20,373 nt of DNA from Eubacteriales bacterium (GTDB taxonomy: Bacteria; Bacillota; Clostridia; Peptostreptococcales; Anaerovoracaceae): contig JAQUXD010000016.1 of the NCBI GenBank assembly GCA_028692535.1, positions 1 to 20,373 of the forward strand, in the 5' to 3' direction. The position numbers and the translations under genes are program-made. A model generated the notes under the pieces. That model was not told where the DNA came from and did not search any database. It worked only from the letters and a program-made list of their open reading frames with translations. Every line of letters starts with the position of its first letter. Position 1 is the stretch's first letter. Positions 1-7,793 of this stretch are shown here, in pieces.

Positions 1-50
1 GGATCCAGTTGGATGGTATATAGGTTGGACTGCTCATGATCAAGTTTCAT
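1..50 (-). CDS. N-terminal fragment of an unidentified protein (cut by window edge)
   Basis: The complement of 50-48 is an ATG followed by 15 further full codons and two bases that run off the window. The readable start is MKLDHEQSNLYTIQLD followed by a probable Pro. An AGGAA motif lies about 9 nt upstream of the ATG, and the start is 21 nt downstream of the stop of the minus-strand gene ending at 72, so the two are probably co-transcribed. Too little is visible to assign a family. It could be a false start, but the spacing and ribosome binding site favour a real gene. Confidence 0.5.
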   Translation of the reverse strand, partial: MKLDHEQSNLYTIQLD

Positions 51-71
51 CGCATATATTTCCTGTTTCGG

Positions 72-863
72 TCAGTTGACAAAAAGAGATAAGCCTGTAG
101 CGGAGATCAGATCCTCCAGTTGTGTTTGCAGGGCGTCATCGTTGGTGCGCTCCGCTGCAAGGATCACTGTGGCAAAGCGGCTCTGAGAGGCTGCGGTCAC
201 GATGCCGTATTCATAATGTTCATCCTTCATGCGTGTGTCGAAGGCTTCGTTGCCACCCCTTGTGATAAAAAAGCGGGGCTCGGCTGTGCGGGCAGCGCTC
301 AGTTCTGCTGTGATATTTTCCAGCGTCAGGCGGTGCAAGGTGCGAAGCGATATCGGCGCTTCCTCTGTATCGATCACTTCCAGCAGAATCGAAACCCGGT
401 TGTCTTCCGACAGAAAAACCTGATCCGTGCGTCCTTCCATTCGTTTATAGTCTGAGAGGATCGCCAGTGAAACCATTCCGTCCGGCGTGACGTAATGCAT
501 TAAATGGCTTGGACCATCTGATGAATTTGAATAGGCAAGGCAACAAATTTTACGGTAATCCGCGGACTTTTTTCCCATTATCCTTCCGGTTTGCTGGTCG
601 GATCCGTATCCGGTGAGCAGTAAAAAGAGCAGAGCAAAAGCCAGAACGGAAAACAGTAAGAAAATAGGTCTTCGCCGGGTCTGCCTGGCTGCTTTCCTGA
701 GAAGGGAGGTGCTCTTTATTGTTTCCGAGGAAGATTCACACACCTCTGCTCTGCCGGTTTGACCGATGTGTACGGAAGGTTTGCCGGTATTTTCTATTGA
801 CTTTTCTCGTTTTGCCTTCGGATTTTGGATTCGCTTGCTGTCGCTTTTCGTGAAATTCATCAT
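72..863 (-). CDS. Single-pass membrane protein of unknown function
   Basis: This 263-residue protein is not recognised. Residues 1-65 are hydrophilic and rich in Lys, Arg and Ser. Residues 66-84 form one strongly hydrophobic segment preceded by RQTRRR, which suggests a type II anchor with the long C-terminal part outside the cytoplasm. There is no lipobox Cys after the segment. The C-terminal part (about 90-263) is a mixed alpha/beta-looking domain with no motif I can name. The gene is divergent from dnaE. The start is uncertain: two consecutive ATG codons (863-858) have no ribosome binding site upstream, and a good promoter (-35 at 898-893, -10 at 875-870) would place transcription initiation at the ATG itself. 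A GTG near residue 41 is an alternative start. It is probably co-transcribed with the gene beginning at 50. Confidence 0.7.
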   Translation of the reverse strand: MMNFTKSDSKRIQNPKAKREKSIENTGKPSVHIGQTGRAEVCESSSETIKSTSLLRKAARQTRRRPIFLLFSVLAFALLFLLLTGYGSDQQTGRIMGKKSADYRKICCLAYSNSSDGPSHLMHYVTPDGMVSLAILSDYKRMEGRTDQVFLSEDNRVSILLEVIDTEEAPISLRTLHRLTLENITAELSAARTAEPRFFITRGGNEAFDTRMKDEHYEYGIVTAASQSRFATVILAAERTNDDALQTQLEDLISATGLSLFVN

Positions 864-869
864 GATAGT

Positions 870-898
870 ATTTTATGCGGACCCGGCTGAAAATGCAA
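870..898 (-). promoter_or_regulatory. Sigma-A-type promoter for the minus-strand membrane protein
   Basis: Reading the minus strand, TTGCAT (898-893) is followed by a 17-nt spacer and TAAAAT (875-870). Six bases separate the -10 from the ATG at 863, so the predicted start site is at or next to the start codon. The call rests on consensus match and spacing only. Confidence 0.5.
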
Positions 899-905
899 GG
901 AAAGA

Positions 906-935
906 TTGGAAGGAAGGCAGGATCTGTGGTACAAT
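906..935 (+). promoter_or_regulatory. Sigma-A-type promoter for the dnaE operon
   Basis: TTGGAA (906-911), an 18-nt spacer and TACAAT (930-935) lie upstream of dnaE. The expected start site is near 942, giving a leader of about 40 nt that carries the AAGGAG ribosome binding site (970-975). The -35 box lies only 7 bp from the -35 of the opposing promoter, so the two may compete for RNA polymerase. Confidence 0.55.
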
Positions 936-981
936 AAATACTCGATATATACATTAAAAACCCAACAAGAAGGAGTCTACA

Positions 982-3900
982 ATGGGATTCACCCATTTGC
1001 ATTTACATACGGAATACAGCTTGCTTGACGGAGCGGCTCAGATCGAAAAAGTCATCGCCAAAGCCAAGGAAATGGGGATGAAATCCTTAGCCGTCACGGA
1101 TCATGGCGTTATGTTCGGTGTGGTGGAATTCTATGAAAAAGCCGTGAAGGCGGGAATCAAGCCCATCATCGGCTGCGAGGTCTACACTTCTGCGCGCACC
1201 CGTTTCGACAAGGAGGTTGCTTACGATAAAAGCCAGGGTCATCTTGTGCTGCTTGCCAAGGATCGGGAAGGCTATGTCAATTTGATCAAGCTGGTGTCCG
1301 CCGCCTTTACGGAAGGCTTCTACTACAAGCCAAGAGTGGATCACGATCTGTTGCGCGCGCACAGCAAGGGATTGATTGCGCTATCTGCCTGTCTGGCCGG
1401 AAAAATACAGACAGAATTGATGGACGGCCACTATGAAAACGCCAAGCAAGAAGCGTTGACGCTGCTGGACATCTACGGCGAGGGAAATTTCTACTTAGAG
1501 TTGCAGGACCAAGGGCTGCCGGAGGAGCAGAAGATCTTTTCCGATATGCTTCGGCTGTCCCGAGAAACGGGAATCCCGTTGGTGGCTACCAATGATGTCC
1601 ATTATGTGAACAAGGAAGATGCCCGGGCGCACGACATCCTGCTTTGCATACAAACCGGAAAAACACTCAGCGATACAGACCGGATGCGGTTTCCCAACGA
1701 CGAATTTTACCTGAAATCCGAAAAAGAGATGCGGGATCTGTTTGCCGCGGTGCCCGAGGCGATCGAAAACAGTCAGGTGATTGCCGACCGGTGCAACTTC
1801 CAGTTCAATTTCAACGAACTTCATATTCCTGATTTTCAGGTGCCCGAAGGAAAAACAGAGGAAGGGTATCTCCGGGAGCTCTGCCAGGCGGGGATGGTTA
1901 AACGCTACGGCACACCCACGCCGGAATTGCGGCAGCGTATGGAATACGAGCTTGACACTATACAAAGCATGGGTTACGTAGGTTACTTTCTGATTGTTTG
2001 GGATTTTATTGATTACGCCAAGAAAAACGGGATCATGGTCGGTCCCGGTCGCGGGAGCGCTGCGGGGAGCATTGTGGCCTATGCCCTGGAGATCACCGAT
2101 ATCGATCCGATTCGATTCGGCTTGATCTTTGAGCGATTTCTGAATCCGGAGCGGATCAGCATGCCGGATATCGATGTGGATTTCTGCGTAGAGCGGCGGC
2201 AGGAAGTGATCGATTATGTCATTGAAAAATACGGTGCGGACCACGTGGCGCAGATCGCCACATTTACATCGCTGAAGCCCAAAGCCTGTGTGCGCGACGT
2301 AGCCCGGGTCATGGACATTCCTTTTTCCAAGGCGGGAGAAATCTCCAATATGATTCCCAAAAACCTGGGGATGACTTTGGAAAAAGCGTTGAAAGTCAGT
2401 CCGGAGATGAAAAAGGCCTATCAGGAAGATCCCGTGGTGCGTCAGGTGGTGGATGCGGCAAGAGCCCTGGAGGGCATGCCGCGCAATTCGTCCACCCATG
2501 CTGCCGGCGTCGTGATTTCCAAGCGTCCCATCGACGAGTATGTGCCCTTGATCCAGTCGGACAAAGGCCTGGCGACACAGTTCACTATGACAACCATCGA
2601 AAAGCTCGGCTTGCTGAAAATGGATTTTCTGGGTCTGCGCAACCTGACCGTCATCCGGGACACTCTGGCCATGGTCCGGGAAACCCGGGGAGAAGATATT
2701 GATCTGTCCACTTTGGTATACGATGACCCCAAGGTGTTTCAACTGATTGCCAGTGGGAACACGGTAGGCGTTTTTCAGTTGGAAAGCGGCGGCATGACCC
2801 AATTTATGAAGAATTTGCGGCCTGATTGCCTGGAGGATATCATTGCCGGCATCAGCCTGTATCGCCCCGGTCCCATGGATTCGATCCCCAAGTATATTGA
2901 AAATAAAAACCATCCGGACCAGGTATCTTATTTAACGCCGGAGCTGGAGCCGATCCTGGCGGTCACCTATGGCTGCATGGTCTATCAGGAGCAGGTGATG
3001 CAGATCGTCCGGGATCTGGCCGGGTACTCTTACGGGCGGAGCGACCTGGTTCGCCGGGCGATGAGCAAAAAGAAAGCCAGTGTCATGGCTCAGGAACGGG
3101 AGTACTTCGTTCACGGAAAGCTGGACGCGGAGGGAAATGTGGATGTGACCGGCTGCGTTCGGAACGGGATCCGACCGGAAATCGCCAATGAGATCTTCAA
3201 CCAGATGACCAGCTTTGCGGAATATGCCTTCAATAAATCCCATGCGGCAGCCTATGCGGTCATCGCTTATCAAACAGCATACTTGAAGGTCTATTATCCG
3301 GTGGAATTTCTGGCGGCGCTCATGAGCAGCATGGTGGGAGACGCTGCTTCCGTCGCAACCTATATTCGCAATGCGCGGGAGATGGGGATTGAAGTCCTTC
3401 CGCCTGATGTTTTGCGAAGCAAAAAGCAATTTTCCGTGGAAGACGGAAAAATCCGTTTCGGTTTGCTTGGCGTAAAAAATGTGGGAGAAGGAATCATCGA
3501 AGCTATTATAAGGGGACGCGACGCGCATCCTCCTGCGGATCTTTTCGAGTTTATCGAGCGAATCGATGTGCACCATCTGAATAAAAAAGCCGTTGAAAGT
3601 CTGATCCGCGCCGGTGCCACAGATTGCTTCCCCGGAAATCGGGCACAGAAGCTGGGTGTATTCGAGGGACTCATCGAAAGCGCCCAGGCCAGCAGTAAAA
3701 ACAATCTCGACGGGCAGCTGTCCTTGTTCGGGGTGGACGCGCCGGTACAGCGCGCCGGCCTGTCCGTGGCCCGCAGTCTGCCGCCGGCAAACGATTACCG
3801 GCGAGAAGATTTGATCTTTATGGAAAAGGACATGCTGGGAGTCTATATTTCCGATCATCCGCTGTCCGATGTGGCAGAGCAGATGGAGCGTATCGTCACG

Positions 3901-4503
3901 ATGGATGCGGGCCGGCTGGCTGCCGCCGATGAGGATGAGCAAATCGAAGACGGCATGACGGTGACCATGGCCGGGATCGTGACCGCGAAGAAGACGCTGA
4001 TCACGAAAAAAGGACAGATGATGGCCTTCATCACACTGGAAGATCTGTGCGGTACTGTGGAAACAGTGGTGTTTCCTAAAGCATATGGTCAAGCTGAAGA
4101 TCGTTTGCAGGAAGACAGGATTTTGGTCATCCGAGGAAAGCTGGACACAAAAGCAGAGGGAGCGGCTAAACTTCTTGCCGATAAGATCTGGCTTTTGGCG
4201 GAATACGAAGAAGCCAGGGAAGAAGCTCGAGCCCGCCGGAAAAACAACCGACAAAAGCCTGCGGCGCCTGAACAGAAGACACCCATGATCAAACTGGTCA
4301 TCCCGGAAACATTCCAGGAGAGCGAAGGGTTGTTGACGTTCCGCAACATTGCGCGAGAATTTCGCGGCGACATGCCTGTGGCTGTTCTTGTGGCGTGCAC
4401 GGGAAAAAAATATCAATTGGATTACGACCTCTGGGTCGAACCCACCGAAGCATTCTTCAGCAAGATTCGGGAAGTGTTCGGCGGCGATTGTATACGGCCA
4501 TGA
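982..4503 (+). CDS. dnaE: DNA polymerase III subunit alpha (DnaE)
   Basis: This 1173-residue protein is a C-family replicative DNA polymerase, full length for DnaE. The N-terminal PHP domain (about 1-210) opens with HLHLHTEYSLLDG. The residues expected to bind metal all appear to be kept: H7, H9, D16, H41, E66, H87, C137, D205 and H207. The palm carries PDIDVDF, with catalytic aspartates at 396 and 398, and a third Asp at 548 in KMDFLGLRNL. A likely beta-clamp binding motif, QLSLF, starts at Q912. An OB-fold domain follows at about 990-1070 (GMTVTMAGIV through ETVVFPKAY). The layout is DnaE-type, with no inserted DnaQ-like exonuclease as in PolC. The start is supported by AAGGAG six bases upstream. 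It is the first gene of a plus-strand run and is followed after 18 nt by pfkA, an order seen in many Clostridia. Many Bacillota use PolC as main replicase, so whether this DnaE is the main or the auxiliary enzyme cannot be told here. Confidence 0.97.
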   Translation: MGFTHLHLHTEYSLLDGAAQIEKVIAKAKEMGMKSLAVTDHGVMFGVVEFYEKAVKAGIKPIIGCEVYTSARTRFDKEVAYDKSQGHLVLLAKDREGYVNLIKLVSAAFTEGFYYKPRVDHDLLRAHSKGLIALSACLAGKIQTELMDGHYENAKQEALTLLDIYGEGNFYLELQDQGLPEEQKIFSDMLRLSRETGIPLVATNDVHYVNKEDARAHDILLCIQTGKTLSDTDRMRFPNDEFYLKSEKEMRDLFAAVPEAIENSQVIADRCNFQFNFNELHIPDFQVPEGKTEEGYLRELCQAGMVKRYGTPTPELRQRMEYELDTIQSMGYVGYFLIVWDFIDYAKKNGIMVGPGRGSAAGSIVAYALEITDIDPIRFGLIFERFLNPERISMPDIDVDFCVERRQEVIDYVIEKYGADHVAQIATFTSLKPKACVRDVARVMDIPFSKAGEISNMIPKNLGMTLEKALKVSPEMKKAYQEDPVVRQVVDAARALEGMPRNSSTHAAGVVISKRPIDEYVPLIQSDKGLATQFTMTTIEKLGLLKMDFLGLRNLTVIRDTLAMVRETRGEDIDLSTLVYDDPKVFQLIASGNTVGVFQLESGGMTQFMKNLRPDCLEDIIAGISLYRPGPMDSIPKYIENKNHPDQVSYLTPELEPILAVTYGCMVYQEQVMQIVRDLAGYSYGRSDLVRRAMSKKKASVMAQEREYFVHGKLDAEGNVDVTGCVRNGIRPEIANEIFNQMTSFAEYAFNKSHAAAYAVIAYQTAYLKVYYPVEFLAALMSSMVGDAASVATYIRNAREMGIEVLPPDVLRSKKQFSVEDGKIRFGLLGVKNVGEGIIEAIIRGRDAHPPADLFEFIERIDVHHLNKKAVESLIRAGATDCFPGNRAQKLGVFEGLIESAQASSKNNLDGQLSLFGVDAPVQRAGLSVARSLPPANDYRREDLIFMEKDMLGVYISDHPLSDVAEQMERIVTMDAGRLAAADEDEQIEDGMTVTMAGIVTAKKTLITKKGQMMAFITLEDLCGTVETVVFPKAYGQAEDRLQEDRILVIRGKLDTKAEGAAKLLADKIWLLAEYEEAREEARARRKNNRQKPAAPEQKTPMIKLVIPETFQESEGLLTFRNIAREFRGDMPVAVLVACTGKKYQLDYDLWVEPTEAFFSKIREVFGGDCIRP

Positions 4504-4521
4504 GCAGGAAAGGATAAAACT

Positions 4522-5484
4522 ATGAAAAGAATCGGAGTCATGACAAGCGGCGGGGACTCCCCGGGCATGAACGCCTGCATCCGTGCGGTGGTCCGGGGCG
4601 CGATCTATAACGACATGGAAGTCTACGGGATCCGAAGGGGATACGAAGGACTTATCGACGGAGAGATCGAAGAAATGGACGTTTCGTCGGTGGCGGACAT
4701 CATCCACAGGGGCGGGACGATCCTGCGGACAGCTCGAAGCGATCGCTTTCTTACAAAAGAAGGATTTGCTCGAGCACTCAACATGCTGGAGACTTTTGGC
4801 ATCGAGGGATTGGCTGTGATCGGTGGTGACGGCTCCCTGCGGGGCGGCGTGGATCTGAGCCAGGCAGGCATAACGGTCATGGGTCTCCCAGGCACCATCG
4901 ACAACGATCTGCCTTATACAGATTACACCATTGGGTTTGACACCGCCGTAAATACAGCGTTGATGGCCATTGGCAATACGCGGGATACGTCTTCTTCTCA
5001 TGGAAGAACAACGATCATCGAAGTAATGGGACGTCACTGCGGCGATATCGCGCTGTACGCCGGTCTTGCCGGCGGCGCAGAGACGATACTGGTTCCGGAA
5101 GAGGCGCTGGACGTGGCAGATATCTGCAAGAAGCTCCTGATCGGCAAGAATCGTGGAAAGCTGCACAGCATCATCATCAAAGCCGAGGGTGTAAACATCT
5201 CTTCGGAAGAACTCAGGACCACGTTGGAAGATCGCACCGGTCTGGAAACCAGAGTGGTGATTTTAGGGTACATTCAGCGCGGAGGCAGTCCCACAGCAAG
5301 AGACCGCCTGCTGGCCAGCCGAACCGGGTACCGCGCTGTGGAATTGTTCCGGGATGGGAGCGCCAGCAAAGCCATAGGCGTTCGAGGAGAAGAGATCATT
5401 GCCGTAGAGATCGGCGATGCGCTGAAGACCCCGAAAAGATCCAACGCCCCTGAGATCATTCAACTGTCGGATATTTTGTCCTGA
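4522..5484 (+). CDS. pfkA: ATP-dependent 6-phosphofructokinase
   Basis: This 320-residue protein phosphorylates fructose 6-phosphate to fructose 1,6-bisphosphate, the committed step of glycolysis, in the cytoplasm. Its length and motifs match bacterial PfkA from end to end. They include TSGGDSPGMNA (8-18), the allosteric-site arginines R21 and R25, GGDGS (101-105), PGTIDND with catalytic D127, TIGFDTA, and IQRGGSPTA near the C-terminus. Gly at 104 and 124 marks the ATP-using type; pyrophosphate-dependent enzymes have Asp and Lys there. AAAGGAT precedes the ATG, and the gene is 18 nt after dnaE and 15 nt before dinB, so it is almost certainly in the same operon. In many relatives a pyruvate kinase gene follows pfkA; here dinB takes that place. 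Confidence 0.97.
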   Translation: MKRIGVMTSGGDSPGMNACIRAVVRGAIYNDMEVYGIRRGYEGLIDGEIEEMDVSSVADIIHRGGTILRTARSDRFLTKEGFARALNMLETFGIEGLAVIGGDGSLRGGVDLSQAGITVMGLPGTIDNDLPYTDYTIGFDTAVNTALMAIGNTRDTSSSHGRTTIIEVMGRHCGDIALYAGLAGGAETILVPEEALDVADICKKLLIGKNRGKLHSIIIKAEGVNISSEELRTTLEDRTGLETRVVILGYIQRGGSPTARDRLLASRTGYRAVELFRDGSASKAIGVRGEEIIAVEIGDALKTPKRSNAPEIIQLSDILS

Positions 5485-5499
5485 TTCGGAGGAAACCCC

Positions 5500-6738
5500 A
5501 TGGCCCGATGGATCCTTCACTGCGATATGAACAGTTTTTTTGCTTCGGTGGAATTGCTGGATTATCCGTCGCTTCGGGATCGGCCTGTTGCGGTCGGCGG
5601 AAATCCCAAGGATCGGCGAGGGATCATTCTCGCGAAAAATGAAGCCGCAAAAAAGTACGGGATCAAAACCGCTGAGACCATTTGGTCTGCCAAGCAAAAA
5701 TGCCCTCAGCTGGTTCTGCTTCCGCCGCACCACGATAAATACGAAGAATATTGCGGCAGGATCAACAGCATATATCTGCGATACACGGACCTTGTGGAAC
5801 CTTTTAGTATCGACGAATCCTGGCTGGATGTTACAGGCAGTCTGGAGCATTTTGGAAAAAGTGCAGTACAGTTGGCCGACGACATTCGGCAGGTTGTAAA
5901 AGAGGAAACAGGGTTGACGCTTTCGGCCGGCGTTTCCTTTAATAAAATATTCGCAAAAATGGGAAGCGAGTACAAGAAGCCCGACGCCACGACGCTGATC
6001 GATCCAACCAACTATCGGGATATTTTGTGGCCGATGCCCGTACGGGAATTATTTTTTGTGGGCGCTGTCACCGCAGAAAAGCTGCATAGAATGAATATTC
6101 TCACCATCGGCGATCTGGCCCGGTCGGATCCCGAATTTCTGGCGCTATCCCTGGGCAAACACGGCAGTCAGCTCTACGCTTACGCCAACGGGCTGGAGGA
6201 CAGCCCGGTCGCTCGGTATCAGGACCACAGAGCATATAAGTCCGTTGGAAACGGAATCACATTTAAGCGAAACCTAGTGGGTATTGAGGATGTTCGCACC
6301 GCTGTCAATGCCCTTTCCGACCGGGTGGCAGGCCGTCTGCGCAGCCAGGGCTTGCGATGCGGCGGTGTCAAGCTGGATATCAAGGATCCGGACTTTCGGG
6401 TGATCACACGCCAGCTTCAGCTGGCGCGCCCCACGGATCTGGGCAGCGAGATTCGGCGTGCCGCCATGGATCTGATCGAAAAGAACTGGCAGTTCGGAGA
6501 TCCGATCCGCCTGTTGACGGTAACAGCCATCAACCTGACCGACGACAAGTCCGACGAGCAACTCAGCTTCGATTTGTTAACGCCGCGGCCTGAAGCGCAG
6601 GATCGAGCCGTGGAAGAAACGTTGGACAGCATCCGAAAGAAATTCGGGCGATATGCCGTCGTGTACGGTGGTTTGCTGGGCAATGATCTGGGGATCTCAG
6701 ACGGACGTCGGGACGAGATCGAGTACGAAGAGCGATAA
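5500..6738 (+). CDS. dinB: DNA polymerase IV (Y-family translesion polymerase)
   Basis: This 412-residue Y-family polymerase copies damaged templates at a cost in fidelity. Visible marks are HCDMNSFFASVE with metal ligand D9 and an aromatic steric-gate position at F13/F14, and SIDESWLDVTG with catalytic D105 and E106. The SAGVSFNKIFAKMGSEYKKP stretch (142-161) lies in the palm/fingers, and a helix-hairpin-helix thumb (about 180-215) and little finger (about 245-345) follow. A QLSFDLL stretch at 354-360, just after the little finger, resembles a beta-clamp binding motif. The ribosome binding site CGGAGG is well placed before the ATG. It lies 15 nt after pfkA in the dnaE operon, so it would be expressed with the replicase rather than only on damage. 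I saw no LexA/DinR-type operator directly in front of it. Confidence 0.95.
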   Translation: MARWILHCDMNSFFASVELLDYPSLRDRPVAVGGNPKDRRGIILAKNEAAKKYGIKTAETIWSAKQKCPQLVLLPPHHDKYEEYCGRINSIYLRYTDLVEPFSIDESWLDVTGSLEHFGKSAVQLADDIRQVVKEETGLTLSAGVSFNKIFAKMGSEYKKPDATTLIDPTNYRDILWPMPVRELFFVGAVTAEKLHRMNILTIGDLARSDPEFLALSLGKHGSQLYAYANGLEDSPVARYQDHRAYKSVGNGITFKRNLVGIEDVRTAVNALSDRVAGRLRSQGLRCGGVKLDIKDPDFRVITRQLQLARPTDLGSEIRRAAMDLIEKNWQFGDPIRLLTVTAINLTDDKSDEQLSFDLLTPRPEAQDRAVEETLDSIRKKFGRYAVVYGGLLGNDLGISDGRRDEIEYEER

Positions 6739-6756
6739 GAACGAAACGGAGCCAAT

Positions 6757-7761
6757 ATGAGACTTACTTCAAACGGTATCGACCTTAAGATGTTGGAGGA
6801 ACTTTCCGCCAAATACCGGGTACCCGGTATCACTTTTCGCCTGATTCGAGGCGGAGCAGCCGAAGAAACCATCGCCTTTGGCATAAAAAATGCGAAAACC
6901 GGAGAGAGCATGACACCGGATACCATGTTTGAAGCCGCATCCCTCACAAAGACTTTATTTGCCACATTGGTGCTTCGGTTGGTCGACCGAGGCATATTCT
7001 CTCTGGACAAGCCTGTCGCGGAGTCGGCGCAGGAGATTCGAATCACCGACGATGACAGAATCCGTCAGGTAACCATCCGTCATATCCTCTCCCACGGCGC
7101 CGGACTGCCCAACTGGGCCGATAAGCCCTTGTCGTTCCTGTTCGATCCGGGAAAAGGATTCAGCTATTCGGGAGAAGGGTACTACTACCTCCAAAAAATC
7201 GTGGAGCTGGTGACCGGAAAATCCTTTGTTGATCATTTGATCGATGAATTTTTCACCCCACTGGGCATGTTCAACAGCGCAGCGATCTGGACGCCTTCCG
7301 TGAGGGATCGAATGAGCTGCAAGTTTGACGAAAAAGGTGTCATGTTTCCGCTGCGGGACCATGTGGATCTGGCCGGTCATGCGCCCGAACCCAATGCCGC
7401 CTGGTCGTTGTATTCCGGCGCCCGGGATTTTAGTAAATTCCTGCTGGAAATTTTGCATCATCAAGGGCATCTGCCGGCGTCTTTGTTTCGGGAAATGCGA
7501 AGCTCTCAGAATAAAGCGGACGAGGGTGTTTCCTGGGGATTGGGACTGGGCATTCCGGCCAAGGACCCCTCTGCGGTATGGCACTGGGGTGACAACGGAG
7601 GCTATCGAAGCTTCGCGGTGATCGATCTGTCCACGGGTGACGGCGGCTGTGTATTTTGCAACGGCGCCGGCGGCACGGATCTGGGGCTTGAACTGTTCTC
7701 CCGGATCACGGACGGAGTGTTTTGGGCAGAGGTCGGACGGTTTTTAGAGACGGCTGAATAA
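6757..7761 (+). CDS. Beta-lactamase-fold serine hydrolase (class C/esterase-like)
   Basis: This 334-residue protein belongs to the beta-lactamase/penicillin-binding-protein-like serine hydrolase family (Pfam Beta-lactamase, COG1680). The nucleophile motif is S62-L-T-K65. The second motif is Y137-S-G, in the place of Tyr-x-Asn. H276-WGDNG takes the place of the KTG box, as is usual for esterase or peptidase members. The substrate cannot be predicted; these proteins include D-aminopeptidases, esterases and true class C lactamases. There is no signal peptide and no membrane segment, so it should be cytoplasmic, which argues against resistance to beta-lactams. It follows dinB by 18 nt with a GGAGC site upstream and is probably part of the long operon. 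Confidence 0.85.
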   Translation: MRLTSNGIDLKMLEELSAKYRVPGITFRLIRGGAAEETIAFGIKNAKTGESMTPDTMFEAASLTKTLFATLVLRLVDRGIFSLDKPVAESAQEIRITDDDRIRQVTIRHILSHGAGLPNWADKPLSFLFDPGKGFSYSGEGYYYLQKIVELVTGKSFVDHLIDEFFTPLGMFNSAAIWTPSVRDRMSCKFDEKGVMFPLRDHVDLAGHAPEPNAAWSLYSGARDFSKFLLEILHHQGHLPASLFREMRSSQNKADEGVSWGLGLGIPAKDPSAVWHWGDNGGYRSFAVIDLSTGDGGCVFCNGAGGTDLGLELFSRITDGVFWAEVGRFLETAE

Positions 7762-7793
7762 ACGGTCAAAGATCACGGGCGCAGGAGGATTTT

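Noticed and set aside
1495..2913. A 472-codon minus-strand open frame inside dnaE
   Set aside because: It is a shadow of the dnaE polymerase core with no family features; long antisense frames are expected from the codon use here.
2932..5166. A 744-codon open frame on the minus strand across dnaE and pfkA
   Set aside because: It lies antisense to two certain genes, has no recognisable domain or ribosome binding site, and is rich in His, Cys and Arg as expected from reading the complement of coding sequence.
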